Shown: positions 17,366-26,676, counted from the first letter of the stretch. The stretch: DNA of 64,000 bases from Pseudomonas sp. GM41(2012) (GCF_000282315.2 NZ_AKJN02000011.1:62001-126000); one strand, 5' to 3'. Notes: generated from the letters alone by a model not told the origin. Program-made: numbers and translations.

Positions 17366-17832
17366 TGCAAAACCGCACCCTGGAAATCGGTGTCGGCCTT
17401 TTCTTGCTGGCTGGCATCCTGGCTTTGCTGTTGCTGGCGTTGCGGGTGAGTGGCCTGTCCCCGAGCGCAACCACCGACACTTATAAACTTTATGCGTATT
17501 TCGACAATATCGCCGGTTTGACTGTCAGAGCTAAAGTGACCATGGCCGGTGTGACCATCGGCAAGGTCACGGCAATCGATCTGGATCGCGACAGTTTCAC
17601 CGGTCGAGTGACCATGCAGCTGGAAAAACGCGTAGATAACCTGCCGACTGACTCCACTGCATCTATCCTGACCGCTGGCCTGTTGGGCGAGAAGTACATC
17701 GGTCTCAGCGTGGGCGGCGAAGAAGGCTTGCTCAAGGATGGCTCAACCATCCACGACACGCAGTCGTCGCTGGTACTCGAAGACCTGATCGGTAAATTTC
17801 TGCTCAATACCGTTAGTAAAGACGCCAAATGA
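17365..17832 (+). CDS. mlaD: MCE-domain lipid-binding protein MlaD
   Basis: A 155-residue MCE protein with one N-terminal transmembrane helix (about residues 8-27). A single MCE domain follows (YKLYAYFDNIAGLTVRAKVT; later SILTAGLLGEKYIGL). MlaD forms a hexameric ring through which lipids pass between MlaE and periplasmic MlaC. Length matches the single-MCE MlaD class. It starts on the mlaE stop and is followed 11 bases later by mlaC with a GAGGAG ribosome site. Confidence 0.95.
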   Translation: MQNRTLEIGVGLFLLAGILALLLLALRVSGLSPSATTDTYKLYAYFDNIAGLTVRAKVTMAGVTIGKVTAIDLDRDSFTGRVTMQLEKRVDNLPTDSTASILTAGLLGEKYIGLSVGGEEGLLKDGSTIHDTQSSLVLEDLIGKFLLNTVSKDAK

Positions 17833-17843
17833 GGAGCTTTTGA

Positions 17844-18500
17844 ATGATCTCTACCTTGCGACGTGGCCTGTTGGTATTACTCGCGGCCCTGCCGTTGATG
17901 GCTAACGCCGGGGCGGCGCCCTCAGCGCACGATATCGTGCAGGACACCACCAATCGGCTACTTGCCGATCTGTCGGCCAATAAAGAGAAGTACAAGCAAG
18001 ATCCGCAAGACTTCTATACGGCACTGAACACCATCGTCGGACCTGTTGTGGATGCCGAGGGCATTTCCAAGAGCATCATGACGGTCAAATATTCACGCAA
18101 AGCCACGCCTGCGCAAATGAAGACCTTTGAAGAAAACTTCAAAAAGGGTCTGTTCCAGTTCTATGGCAACGCTTTGCTCGAGTACAACAATCAGGGGATC
18201 GTCGTAGATCCTGCCAAGGATGAGTCGGGAGACCGTACAAGCGTTGCCATGACGGTCAAAGGCACCAACGGCGCGATCTATCCTGTGTCCTACACACTCG
18301 AAAAGATCAATGGCGAGTGGAAACTGCGCAACGTGATCATCAACGGCATTAACATCGGCAAGCTGTTCCGTGATCAGTTCGCTGATGCGATGCAGCGCAA
18401 TGGCAACGACCTGGACAAGACCATCAATGGTTGGGCCGGGGAAGTGGCCAAAGCCAAGGAAGCCAGCCAGAAGCAAACACCCGAGAAGCAAGCTCAATGA
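17844..18500 (+). CDS. mlaC: Periplasmic phospholipid-binding protein MlaC
   Basis: A 218-residue secreted protein with a signal peptide (LLVLLAALPLMANAGAA) and the Tol-Tol/MlaC fold. Typical phrases are DIVQDTTNRLLADLSANKEK and MTVKYSRKATPAQMKTFEENF. It shuttles phospholipid between the MlaA-porin complex in the outer membrane and MlaFEDB. The tail is rich in Lys, Gln and Glu. It overlaps mlaB by four bases (ATGA). Confidence 0.95.
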   Translation: MISTLRRGLLVLLAALPLMANAGAAPSAHDIVQDTTNRLLADLSANKEKYKQDPQDFYTALNTIVGPVVDAEGISKSIMTVKYSRKATPAQMKTFEENFKKGLFQFYGNALLEYNNQGIVVDPAKDESGDRTSVAMTVKGTNGAIYPVSYTLEKINGEWKLRNVIINGINIGKLFRDQFADAMQRNGNDLDKTINGWAGEVAKAKEASQKQTPEKQAQ

Positions 18501-18802
18501 GTGTGTCGGCCATTCGCATGAGCGAATCCGGCGAGCTGACGCTCAGCGGCATGCTGGATTACCGCACCGGCCCCGGTTTGCGCAAACAGGGGCAGGCGCT
18601 GATCAAATCCAGCAAGGCCGCTGCACTGGTGGTCGATTGCTCGGCAGTGTTGAAGTCCAGCAGTGTCGGCTTGTCGCTGCTGCTGTGCTTCATGCGTGAT
18701 GCAGAGGCGGCCGGCAAGGCGCTGAGCATCCGCGGGATGCCAGAAGACATGCGCGAAATCGCTCAGGTCAGCGAATTGACCGAGCTGTTGGCGCATCCCT
18801 AA
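18497..18802 (+). CDS. mlaB: STAS-domain protein MlaB
   Basis: A 101-residue cytoplasmic STAS protein. The conserved serine helix is seen in VVDCSAVLKSSSVGLSLLLCF. MlaB binds MlaF and is needed for assembly and activity of the transporter. The frame is open 22 codons further inside mlaC. The ATG at 18497, overlapping the mlaC stop as ATGA, is the natural start and gives the usual length. A terminator follows. Confidence 0.92.
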   Translation: MSVSAIRMSESGELTLSGMLDYRTGPGLRKQGQALIKSSKAAALVVDCSAVLKSSSVGLSLLLCFMRDAEAAGKALSIRGMPEDMREIAQVSELTELLAHP

Positions 18803-18826
18803 CCGCATCTATTAAGAAGCCCCCCG

Positions 18827-18869
18827 TCAGAGTCCTGCTTCGCGGGGTTCGCAGGCGCGGGGCTTTTTT
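18827..18869 (+). terminator. Terminator after mlaB
   Basis: A GC-rich hairpin whose outer stem pairs GCCCC with GGGGC, with an inner CGGGGTTCG-containing branch, followed by six T. It lies 25 bases after the mlaB stop and separates the mla operon from ibaG. Confidence 0.8.
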
Positions 18870-18915
18870 GTATGATGTCCGACCCGCGCGCACAGGGCGC
18901 CGATTGAGGTTGAGC

Positions 18916-19155
18916 ATGCAGGCCGTAGAAGTGAAGAGCTTCCTTGAAGGAAAGCTGCCAGGAACCCTAGTAGAAGTCGAGGGCGAAGGCTGCAACTTTC
19001 AGCTGAACGTGATTAGCGATGAACTGGCGGCGTTGAGCCCGGTGAAGCGTCAGCAGCAGATCTATGCCCATTTGAACCCATGGATCACCGATGGCAGCAT
19101 CCATGCGGTCACTATGAAATTTTTCAGCAGCGCGGCCTGGGCCGAGCGCACCTGA
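18916..19155 (+). CDS. ibaG: BolA family protein IbaG
   Basis: A 79-residue BolA-like protein (IbaG/YrbA). BolA proteins partner monothiol glutaredoxins in iron-sulfur or iron trafficking; ibaG is acid-responsive in E. coli. The pattern VEVEGEGCNFQLNVISDELAAL plus QQIYAHLNPWITDGSIHAV matches, with the Cys in the beta-strand loop. It sits between mlaB and murA as in E. coli and P. aeruginosa. The ATG at 18916 follows TTGAGG 6-12 bases upstream; the open frame extends 16 codons further, but that part runs through the terminator. Confidence 0.92.
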   Translation: MQAVEVKSFLEGKLPGTLVEVEGEGCNFQLNVISDELAALSPVKRQQQIYAHLNPWITDGSIHAVTMKFFSSAAWAERT

Positions 19156-19177
19156 GCCCAAGGGCGTCGAGATTCTT

Positions 19178-20443
19178 ATGGATAAATTGATAATTACCGG
19201 TGGCGTTCGTCTTGATGGCGAAATCCGCATCTCCGGGGCAAAGAACTCTGCCCTGCCGATCCTGGCTGCAACCTTGCTGTGCGATGGCCCGGTGACTGTT
19301 GCCAACCTGCCGCATCTGCACGACATCACCACCATGATCGAGCTGTTCGGTCGTATGGGCATCGAGCCGGTGATCGACGAGAAACTCAGCGTCGAAATCG
19401 ACCCGCGCACCATCAAGACCCTGATCGCTCCGTACGAACTGGTGAAGACCATGCGTGCGTCGATCCTGGTGCTGGGCCCGATGGTTGCACGTTTCGGTGA
19501 AGCCGAAGTCGCACTGCCTGGCGGTTGCGCCATTGGTTCTCGTCCGGTTGACCTGCACATTCGTGGCCTTGAAGCCATGGGCGCGGTCATCGACGTCGAA
19601 GGCGGCTACATCAAGGCCAAGGCACCTGAAGGTGGCCTGCGCGGTGCGCACTTCTTCTTCGACACCGTCAGTGTGACCGGTACCGAAAACATCATGATGG
19701 CGGCCGCTCTGGCCAAGGGCCGCAGCGTTCTGGCAAACGCCGCTCGCGAACCTGAAGTCATCGACCTGGCGAACTTCCTGAACGCCATGGGCGCCAAGAT
19801 CACTGGCGCCGGCACTGACACCATCACCATCGATGGCGTTGAGCGTCTGCACCCGACCACTTACAAAGTGATGCCTGACCGTATCGAGACCGGCACCTAC
19901 CTGGTCGCAGCTGCTGTGACCGGCGGTCGTGTGAAGGTCAAGGACACCGATCCGACCATACTCGAAGCCGTGCTTGAGAAACTCAAGGAATCGGGTGCCG
20001 AAATCACCTGCGGCGAAGACTGGATCGAGCTGAACATGCACGGCAAGCGGCCAAAAGCCGTTAACGTGCGCACCGCTCCGTACCCGGCGTTCCCGACCGA
20101 CATGCAAGCGCAGTTCATCTCCCTCAACGCCATTGCCGAAGGCACGGGCGCTGTGATCGAGACGATCTTCGAAAACCGCTTCATGCACGTTTACGAACTG
20201 CACCGCATGGGCGCCAAGATCCAGGTCGAAGGCAACACTGCCATCGTCACCGGTACCGAAAAGCTCAAGGGCGCGCCAGTCATGGCCACCGACCTGCGTG
20301 CTTCGGCCAGCCTGGTAATCTCGGCGTTGATCGCTGAAGGTGACACCTTGATCGACCGCATCTACCACATCGACCGTGGTTACGAGTGCATCGAAGAGAA
20401 ACTGCAGATGCTCGGCGCCAAGATCCGCCGCGTACCGGGCTAG
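19178..20443 (+). CDS. murA: UDP-N-acetylglucosamine 1-carboxyvinyltransferase MurA
   Basis: A 421-residue enolpyruvyl transferase catalysing the first committed step of peptidoglycan synthesis (UDP-GlcNAc plus PEP). The N-terminal block GAKNSALPILAATLL and the catalytic cysteine loop GGCAIGSRPVDLHI (about residue 115) are intact; this Cys is the fosfomycin target. The C-terminal RGYECIEEKLQMLGAKIRR is typical. It lies 22 bases after ibaG. A short hairpin without a T run lies downstream before hisG. Confidence 0.97.
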   Translation: MDKLIITGGVRLDGEIRISGAKNSALPILAATLLCDGPVTVANLPHLHDITTMIELFGRMGIEPVIDEKLSVEIDPRTIKTLIAPYELVKTMRASILVLGPMVARFGEAEVALPGGCAIGSRPVDLHIRGLEAMGAVIDVEGGYIKAKAPEGGLRGAHFFFDTVSVTGTENIMMAAALAKGRSVLANAAREPEVIDLANFLNAMGAKITGAGTDTITIDGVERLHPTTYKVMPDRIETGTYLVAAAVTGGRVKVKDTDPTILEAVLEKLKESGAEITCGEDWIELNMHGKRPKAVNVRTAPYPAFPTDMQAQFISLNAIAEGTGAVIETIFENRFMHVYELHRMGAKIQVEGNTAIVTGTEKLKGAPVMATDLRASASLVISALIAEGDTLIDRIYHIDRGYECIEEKLQMLGAKIRRVPG

Positions 20444-20488
20444 TTTCTGCTGCATGGGCGCAGGGACGCGCTCGTTGATTTGTTGAAG

Positions 20489-20509
20489 TCGAGCCGGTTT
20501 CCGGCTCGA
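20489..20509 (+). other. Short hairpin between murA and hisG
   Basis: A perfect 9-bp stem (TCGAGCCGG and its complement) around a TTT loop. No run of T follows, so it is more likely an mRNA-stabilising or attenuating structure than a full terminator. hisG starts 60 bases downstream. Confidence 0.55.
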
Positions 20510-20569
20510 TGTGTGTCCGGCGCCATTTGCGACCGGGCATGAGTACCTTGATAAGGACTGACGTTTCCC

Positions 20570-21205
20570 ATGTTGACCATCGCACTGTCCAAGGGCCGCA
20601 TCCTTGACGACACCCTGCCGCTTCTGGCTGAAGCGGGCATCGTGCCGACCGAGAATCCGGACAAGAGCCGCAAGCTGATCATCCCCACGACTCAGGCCGA
20701 TGTACGTCTGCTGATCGTGCGCGCCACCGATGTGCCGACTTACGTCGAACATGGTGCCGCTGACCTGGGCGTCGCCGGTAAAGATGTGCTGATGGAATAT
20801 GGCGGCCAGGGTTTGTACGAGCCGTTGGACCTGCGAATTGCCCTCTGCAAGCTGATGACCGCCGGCCGTGTCGGTGATGTCGAGCCCAAGGGCCGCCTGC
20901 GTGTGGCGACCAAGTTCGTCAACGTTGCCAAGCGCTACTACGCCGAACAGGGCCGTCAGGTCGACATCATCAAGCTCTATGGCTCGATGGAACTGGCGCC
21001 GCTGATCGGTCTGGCAGACAAGATCATCGACGTGGTCGACACCGGCAACACCCTGCGCGCCAATGGTCTGGAACCCCAGGATTTCATTGCCGACATCAGC
21101 TCCCGGCTGATCGTGAACAAAGCTTCGATGAAAATGCAACACGCCCGTATCCAGGCGTTGATCGACACCCTGCGCAAGGCAGTGGAGTCTCGACACCGCG
21201 GCTGA
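20570..21205 (+). CDS. hisG: ATP phosphoribosyltransferase catalytic subunit HisG (short form)
   Basis: A 211-residue HisG for the first step of histidine synthesis. It is the short form, lacking the C-terminal regulatory domain of enteric HisG, so it needs the HisZ regulatory subunit, which is not in this window. Typical parts are LTIALSKGRILDDTLPLL at the start and the PRPP loop near DVVDTGNTLRANGL. An ACGTTTCCC precedes the ATG, and no strong Shine-Dalgarno is seen. It is followed by a terminator-like hairpin before hisD. Confidence 0.95.
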   Translation: MLTIALSKGRILDDTLPLLAEAGIVPTENPDKSRKLIIPTTQADVRLLIVRATDVPTYVEHGAADLGVAGKDVLMEYGGQGLYEPLDLRIALCKLMTAGRVGDVEPKGRLRVATKFVNVAKRYYAEQGRQVDIIKLYGSMELAPLIGLADKIIDVVDTGNTLRANGLEPQDFIADISSRLIVNKASMKMQHARIQALIDTLRKAVESRHRG

Positions 21206-21259
21206 TTTACCTGCGCGACCTTGAGTCGCGCCGTCTATCCGCCTCATAGCCAGAATTCT

Positions 21260-21306
21260 CAGGTGCCCAAGCGGATCGAATGTTAGCTTCGGGCGCCTGA
21301 GTTTTT
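21260..21306 (+). terminator. Terminator-like hairpin between hisG and hisD
   Basis: An imperfect stem of about 13 bp (CAGGTGCCCAAGC against GCTTCGGGCGCCTG, one bulge and one G-T pair) followed by TTTTT. It ends 24 bases before the hisD start. It could partly uncouple hisD-hisC from hisG or act as an attenuator; no His-rich leader peptide is visible. Confidence 0.6.
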
Positions 21307-21329
21307 GCCAATCCTATGAGGCTCTCGCT

Positions 21330-22667
21330 ATGACCGCACCGACTGCAATTCGCCGACTCAACGCTGCTGACCCGGATTTCGCACATCATCTGGATCATCT
21401 GCTGAGCTGGGAAAGTGTGTCTGACGACTCGGTCAATCAGCGGGTGCTGGACATCATCAAGGCCGTGCGCGAGCGTGGCGATGCGGCGCTGGTGGAATTC
21501 ACCCAGAAGTTCGACGGCCTGCAGGTCGCGTCCATGGCGGACCTGATCCTGCCTCGTGAGCGTCTGGAACTGGCCCTGACCCGGATCACCGTGCCGCAGC
21601 GTGAAGCGCTGGAAAAAGCCGCGTCCCGAGTACGCAGCTACCACGAGAAACAGAAGCAGGATTCCTGGAGCTACACCGAAGCCGACGGCACCGTGCTGGG
21701 CCAGAAGGTCACGCCGCTGGATCGCGCCGGCCTGTATGTACCGGGCGGCAAGGCGTCTTATCCGTCCTCGGTACTGATGAACGCGATTCCGGCCAAGGTA
21801 GCCGGTGTGACCGAAGTGGTCATGGTAGTGCCAACGCCTCGTGGCGAAATCAACGAGCTGGTGCTGGCCGCAGCCTGCATCGCCGGCGTCGACCGCGTGT
21901 TCACCATCGGCGGCGCTCAAGCAGTTGCTGCGCTGGCTTATGGCACCGAAAGCGTGCCGAAGGTCGACAAAGTGGTTGGTCCGGGCAACATCTATGTCGC
22001 CACGGCCAAGCGTCACGTGTTCGGCCAAGTCGGCATCGACATGATCGCCGGCCCATCCGAAATCCTCGTGGTCTGCGACGGCCAGACTGATCCGGACTGG
22101 ATCGCCATGGACCTGTTCTCCCAGGCCGAGCATGACGAAGACGCCCAGGCGATTCTGGTCAGCCCGGACGCCGAGTTCCTCGACAAGGTCGCCGCCAGCA
22201 TCGCCAAACTGCTGCCGACCATGGAACGTGCCGAGATCATCGAAACGTCGATCAATGGCCGTGGTGCGCTGATCAAGGTCCGCGACATGGACCAAGCCAT
22301 GGAAGTGGCCAACCGCATCGCACCGGAACACCTTGAGTTGTCCGTTGCTGATCCGCAGGCCTGGCTGCCGAAGATTCGCCACGCTGGCGCGATCTTCATG
22401 GGCCGTCACACCTCAGAAGCCTTGGGCGACTACTGCGCCGGCCCGAACCACGTGTTGCCAACCTCTGGCACCGCGCGTTTCTCCTCGCCGCTGGGTGTGT
22501 ACGACTTCCAGAAGCGTTCGTCGATCATCTTCTGCTCCGAGCAGGGGGCGTCGGAACTGGGCAAAACCGCTTCTGTGCTGGCCCGTGGCGAGTCGTTGAC
22601 CGCTCACGCGCGTAGTGCCGAATACCGCATCGTTGACGAAGACTCTCTACAAGGGCAGGGCAACTGA
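21330..22667 (+). CDS. hisD: Histidinol dehydrogenase HisD
   Basis: A 445-residue zinc enzyme performing the last two oxidations from L-histidinol to L-histidine with NAD. Recognisable blocks are GPGNIYVATAKRHVFG near residue 215, AGPSEILVV, and DLFSQAEHDEDAQAIL around residue 265 with active-site acids and histidines. The start has TATGAGG and GCT upstream and matches the family N-terminus. hisC follows after only two bases. Confidence 0.97.
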   Translation: MTAPTAIRRLNAADPDFAHHLDHLLSWESVSDDSVNQRVLDIIKAVRERGDAALVEFTQKFDGLQVASMADLILPRERLELALTRITVPQREALEKAASRVRSYHEKQKQDSWSYTEADGTVLGQKVTPLDRAGLYVPGGKASYPSSVLMNAIPAKVAGVTEVVMVVPTPRGEINELVLAAACIAGVDRVFTIGGAQAVAALAYGTESVPKVDKVVGPGNIYVATAKRHVFGQVGIDMIAGPSEILVVCDGQTDPDWIAMDLFSQAEHDEDAQAILVSPDAEFLDKVAASIAKLLPTMERAEIIETSINGRGALIKVRDMDQAMEVANRIAPEHLELSVADPQAWLPKIRHAGAIFMGRHTSEALGDYCAGPNHVLPTSGTARFSSPLGVYDFQKRSSIIFCSEQGASELGKTASVLARGESLTAHARSAEYRIVDEDSLQGQGN

Positions 22668-22669
22668 AC

Positions 22670-23722
22670 ATGAGTAAATTCTGGAGTCCCTTCGTCAAGA
22701 GCCTGGTGCCTTACGTGCCGGGCGAGCAGCCGAAACTGGCGAAACTGGTGAAGCTCAACACCAACGAAAACCCGTACGGTCCATCGCCAAAAGCCTTGGC
22801 GGCGATGCAGACCGAACTGAATGACAATTTGCGTCTGTACCCGGACCCGAACAGCGATCTGCTGAAGAACGCGGTGGCCAGCTACTACGGCGTGCAGAGC
22901 AATCAGGTGTTCCTCGGCAACGGTTCCGACGAAGTCCTGGCGCACATTTTTCACGGCTTGCTGCAACACGATAATCCAGTGCTGTTCCCGGACATCAGCT
23001 ACAGCTTCTATCCGGTTTACTGCGGGTTGTACGGCATCGCCTTCGACGCGGTGCCGCTGGACGAGCAGTTCCAGATCAACCCGGCGGACTACGCCAAGCC
23101 GAACGGCGGGATCATCTTCCCGAATCCGAACGCACCGACTGGCTGCCTGTTGGCGCTGGATGCCGTGGAGCAAATCCTCAAGGCCAGCCCGGATTCAGTG
23201 GTCGTGGTGGATGAGGCTTACATCGATTTCGGCGGCGAGACGGCGATTAGCCTCGTGGATCGTTATCCGAACCTGCTGGTGACCCAGACCCTGTCCAAGT
23301 CCCGTTCACTGGCCGGTCTGCGGGTTGGTCTGGCGGTGGGGCATCCGGACCTGATCGAGGCGCTGGAGCGGATCAAGAACAGCTTCAATTCCTACCCGCT
23401 GGATCGTCTGGCGAATGTCGGTGCAGCCGCAGCATTCGAAGATCGTGAGTACTTCGACAAGACCTGCCGGTTGGTCATCGAGAATCGTGAAAAGGTCGTT
23501 GCGCAACTGCAAGCGAAAGGCTTTGAAGTGTTGCCGTCGGCGGCGAACTTCATCTTCGCCCGTCATCCGAAGCACGATGCGGCAGGGCTGGCGGCGAAGT
23601 TGCGTGAGCAAGGCGTGATCGTCCGGCACTTCAAGCAGGAGCGGATTGCCCAGTTCCTGCGGATTTCCATCGGTACGCCAGAACAGAATCAGGCGCTGAT
23701 CGACGGCCTGGGCGACCTGTAA
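22670..23722 (+). CDS. hisC: Histidinol-phosphate aminotransferase HisC
   Basis: A 350-residue PLP-dependent class I/II aminotransferase converting imidazole-acetol phosphate to histidinol phosphate. The N-terminal signature KLNTNENPYGPSP is present. The PLP-lysine lies in QTLSKSRSLAGLRVG near residue 210. It directly follows hisD and ends the hisGDC group; the remaining his genes are elsewhere. A REP element follows the stop. Pseudomonads may carry a second HisC, so this could be HisC1. Confidence 0.96.
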   Translation: MSKFWSPFVKSLVPYVPGEQPKLAKLVKLNTNENPYGPSPKALAAMQTELNDNLRLYPDPNSDLLKNAVASYYGVQSNQVFLGNGSDEVLAHIFHGLLQHDNPVLFPDISYSFYPVYCGLYGIAFDAVPLDEQFQINPADYAKPNGGIIFPNPNAPTGCLLALDAVEQILKASPDSVVVVDEAYIDFGGETAISLVDRYPNLLVTQTLSKSRSLAGLRVGLAVGHPDLIEALERIKNSFNSYPLDRLANVGAAAAFEDREYFDKTCRLVIENREKVVAQLQAKGFEVLPSAANFIFARHPKHDAAGLAAKLREQGVIVRHFKQERIAQFLRISIGTPEQNQALIDGLGDL

Positions 23723-23736
23723 GACTTCCCCGACCC

Positions 23737-23826
23737 TGTGGGAGCGAGCCTGCTCGCGATGAGGCCATAACATTCAGCATCTATGTTGAATGCAAAACCG
23801 CTATCGCGAGCAGGCTCGCTCCCACA
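23737..23826. repeat. REP-like inverted repeat pair (GTGGGAGC type)
   Basis: Two exact 24-base complementary arms (TGTGGGAGCGAGCCTGCTCG plus CGAT, and the reverse complement) separated by 42 bases containing a smaller CATTCA/TGAATG stem. It lies between the converging hisC and the DUF4198 gene. Confidence 0.92.
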
Positions 23827-23838
23827 AGGGTTGATGGG

Positions 23839-24558
23839 TTACTCGTGATGCGGTTCGCCAAGGAAGGTCAGCGACGTGAACAGCCCGCGCGTCGCCACAT
23901 CCGGGTTGTCCTTCAGCGAAATCTCCATCTGCGCCGCAATCACGTTCAATCCTTCATTACGCACCAATACTTGCGCCCGGCCCTCTGCGTCGGTCTCGGT
24001 GCTCAAGGTATTCGGCGCGCTGCGATAATCGCCTACCAACTTCACACCTGCCGCCGGCTTACCGTCCAATAGCACTCGAACCGGTAACGATTTACCCGGC
24101 CCGACAGTCAGCGGATCAACCTCCGGCAAAATCAGCAACTTCATCTGATCAAGCTTCGGCAGTTTCGCCCCCGGCTGGTATATCGCCAGGCTGTACTTGA
24201 AGGTCTGGGTCGACTCAATGGCCCCCGGTACTTTGCTGCGTCCTTCGTTGATCCATTTCTTATCCGGCGTCTGCGACCACATGCCATTGTTCAGCGCCAC
24301 GGCCATCACCGCCGGCGGTTTCAACGGCTGCAGGCGGGCGTGGTCGGCCAGCCGTTGCACGTTCACCGGGATCATTTTGCCGCCGACGTCATAAGCCCAC
24401 GCGCCACTGATTTTCTGCGCCTTGAAGGCGTTATCTTCGGCGCCGTGGCCGTAGATGACTTCGATGTTGCCACGCCGCTGTTCGGTCCAGAGACCATGGG
24501 CTGAGACTTCAGTGGCGAACAGCAGTCCAAGCAGCGCCAGGGGTTTGAGGTATTGCAT
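23839..24558 (-). CDS. DUF4198 family exported protein
   Basis: A 239-residue protein with a cleavable signal peptide (LLGLLFATEVSAHG), so exported to the periplasm. The DUF4198 pattern is seen in HGLWTEQRRGNIEVIYGHGAEDN at the mature N-terminus, followed by an Ig-like or transthyretin-like half (VDPLTVGPGKSLPVRVLLDGKPAAGVKL). DUF4198 proteins are often found with metal or siderophore uptake genes, and this one follows a TonB-dependent receptor after 12 bases on the same strand. A periplasmic metal-binding role is an inference: the start of the mature chain and the C-terminus (EPHHE) both contain His. Confidence 0.8.
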   Translation of the reverse strand: MQYLKPLALLGLLFATEVSAHGLWTEQRRGNIEVIYGHGAEDNAFKAQKISGAWAYDVGGKMIPVNVQRLADHARLQPLKPPAVMAVALNNGMWSQTPDKKWINEGRSKVPGAIESTQTFKYSLAIYQPGAKLPKLDQMKLLILPEVDPLTVGPGKSLPVRVLLDGKPAAGVKLVGDYRSAPNTLSTETDAEGRAQVLVRNEGLNVIAAQMEISLKDNPDVATRGLFTSLTFLGEPHHE

Positions 24559-24570
24559 GGTGACTTCCTT

Positions 24571-26676
24571 TTACAGATTGAGTGTCAGGCTGACGGTGAA
24601 ATTGCGCGGCTCGCCGGGGTTGACCCAGTAGTTGCTGTAGGAGCGCTCAAAGTATTTTTCGTCGAAGAGGTTGTTCAGGTTCAGGCCCACAGTGACGTTT
24701 TCGCTGGCCTTGTAATGGGCTAGCAGGTCGACGGTGTGGTAGGCCGGTAGTTCGAAATCGCTTCCGGCTTCACCCGAGCGATCGCCGACATAGGTGAAGG
24801 CTGCACCAAGGTCCGAACCGCGCAAATGGCCATTCTGAAATTCATAAACGCCCAGCACACTGCCGCTGCGTTTGGCCACACCGAGAATTCGGCTGCCGGT
24901 GGGTATCACCTTGTCGCCTTGGGTGACTTCGGCGTCGATGTAAGCGAAAGCCCCGATCACTCGCACGGCATCGGTGATTTGCCCGGTGACTTGCAGGTCG
25001 ACACCCTGGCTGCGAGCCTTACCCATGGCGCGGCTGGAGTCAGTCGCCGGATCGAGCGCCAGGACGTTTTCCTTTTCGATATGAAAGGCGGCGAGGGTGC
25101 TGCTCAAGCGGTCGTCGAACAGTTCGCTCTTGATCCCGACTTCATAGCCGACGCCTTCTTCCGGAGCGAAGGATTTGCCGGCGGCATCCAGGCCGTTGTT
25201 CGGTTTGAAGGAGGTGGAGGCGTTGGCGAACACGCCCACTTCGGGTGTCAGTTGGTAGAGCAGCCCGACCCGCTGGGTCAGGGCATCGTGGCGCTGGCGG
25301 CTGGTCGCGTTGCGGCTGTGATCGTCGATGCTTTGTTCGAAATGTTCGAAACGCGCACCGAGTATGCCGCGCAGTTTGTCGGTGAAGACGATCTGGTCTT
25401 GAAGGTTCAGCGCCTGGCTTTCGACGTGCTCGAAGAAGTCGGTCCCGGAGCGTGCGCCATTGGGTTTCGACTGGCCGTAGATCGGCCGATAGATATCGAT
25501 GGCGTAGGGACTGCCGGCAATGGTCGTGACCCGTTCGTTCTTGCGGAAATTCTCGTATTCGCTGCCGATCAGCAGTTCGTGTTGCCAGCTGCCGATGTCG
25601 AAAAATCCGCGCAGTTCGAGTTGGGTGATGCTGTCGTGCCAGTTGGTGTCGCGCTCGCGGTAGCGGCGGTTGACGGTGTGGCCGTCGGCGTTCAAGGGAC
25701 GATTTTCGGAGGCGAAGCCCCAGAGCTTGCCTTCCTTGTAATGGCTGGCGAGGCGTAGTTTCCAGCGGTCGTTGAGTTGATGTTCGAGGGCCGCTTGCAG
25801 CAGATTGTTGTGGTTGTCGATGTTGCCGTCGTTGGGTTCACCAAGGAAGGTCGAACGGGAAACACCGCTCCATTTATTGTTCGGCGCGACGATTCCGCGA
25901 TCGAAGGTCGAACTGTGGCGCACGAACTCGCTCTCCACCAATAGGCTGGTGTCCGGGTTCAGTTGCCAGCTGAACGAAGGCGCAACGAACACACGCTGAC
26001 TGTCGACGTGATCGCGAAAGCTGTGGTTGTCCTCGACGGCCAGGTTCACCCGGGACAGCACGTTGCCGTCATCATCCAGCGGTGTGTTGACGTCCATGGC
26101 GGTGCGATAACGATCCCAACTGCCGGCGCTGGTTTGCAGTGTGGTGAAGGCTTCGGGCTGGGGTTTCTTGGTGACGATGTTCACCGTACCGCCCGGATCG
26201 CCACGACCGTAAAGGCTGGCGGCCGGGCCTTTGAGCACTTCGATGCGTTCGACGTTGGCCACGTCCGGCGTGCTTGGATAGCCTCGGTTGGCGCTGAAAC
26301 CATCCTTGTAGAACTCCGACGTGGTGAAGCCGCGCACGCTGTATTCATAGAGCGTCAGGCCGCCGAAGTTGTTCTGTTTCGACACGCCGCCGGCAAATTC
26401 CAATGCGCGTTCGACGCTGGTGCTGCCCAAGTCCTTGAGCACACTGACGGGAATCACACTGATCGATTGCGGGATATCGCGAAGGGCGGTGTCGGTTTTG
26501 GTTGCGCTGGAGGAGCGCGTGGCGCGGTAACCCTTGACCGGGCCAGTGGGGGATTCGTAGTCGGAGGTGACGCTGATGGCGTCCAGCTCAACGGTTTGCG
26601 ATTCTTCGGCGAAGACCGGATCCCCCAGCAAACCGAGGGCCAGGCCTGCGAGGGAAACCATTGTTCGAGACGACAT
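24571..26676 (-). CDS. TonB-dependent siderophore/metal receptor
   Basis: A 701-residue outer-membrane receptor with a signal peptide (LAGLALGLLGDPVFA). The TonB-box region (ELDAISVTSD) comes first, then a plug domain (DIPQSISVIPVSVLKDLG, GRGDPGGTVNIVTKKPQ) and a beta-barrel ending in the aromatic-rich C-terminus NFTVSLTLNL. Plug motifs place it with the FhuA/FpvA-type siderophore receptors, but the ligand is not evident. The ATG at 26676 is preferred over a TTG five codons upstream. The start is embedded in a striking inverted repeat that also resembles Zur sites, so zinc or another metal is an alternative to iron. The DUF4198 gene follows it. Confidence 0.88.
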   Translation of the reverse strand: MSSRTMVSLAGLALGLLGDPVFAEESQTVELDAISVTSDYESPTGPVKGYRATRSSSATKTDTALRDIPQSISVIPVSVLKDLGSTSVERALEFAGGVSKQNNFGGLTLYEYSVRGFTTSEFYKDGFSANRGYPSTPDVANVERIEVLKGPAASLYGRGDPGGTVNIVTKKPQPEAFTTLQTSAGSWDRYRTAMDVNTPLDDDGNVLSRVNLAVEDNHSFRDHVDSQRVFVAPSFSWQLNPDTSLLVESEFVRHSSTFDRGIVAPNNKWSGVSRSTFLGEPNDGNIDNHNNLLQAALEHQLNDRWKLRLASHYKEGKLWGFASENRPLNADGHTVNRRYRERDTNWHDSITQLELRGFFDIGSWQHELLIGSEYENFRKNERVTTIAGSPYAIDIYRPIYGQSKPNGARSGTDFFEHVESQALNLQDQIVFTDKLRGILGARFEHFEQSIDDHSRNATSRQRHDALTQRVGLLYQLTPEVGVFANASTSFKPNNGLDAAGKSFAPEEGVGYEVGIKSELFDDRLSSTLAAFHIEKENVLALDPATDSSRAMGKARSQGVDLQVTGQITDAVRVIGAFAYIDAEVTQGDKVIPTGSRILGVAKRSGSVLGVYEFQNGHLRGSDLGAAFTYVGDRSGEAGSDFELPAYHTVDLLAHYKASENVTVGLNLNNLFDEKYFERSYSNYWVNPGEPRNFTVSLTLNL

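Noticed and set aside
19124..21247. Minus-strand open frame of 707 codons spanning murA and hisG
   Set aside because: It crosses two well-supported genes and the gap between them; no motif and atypical composition.
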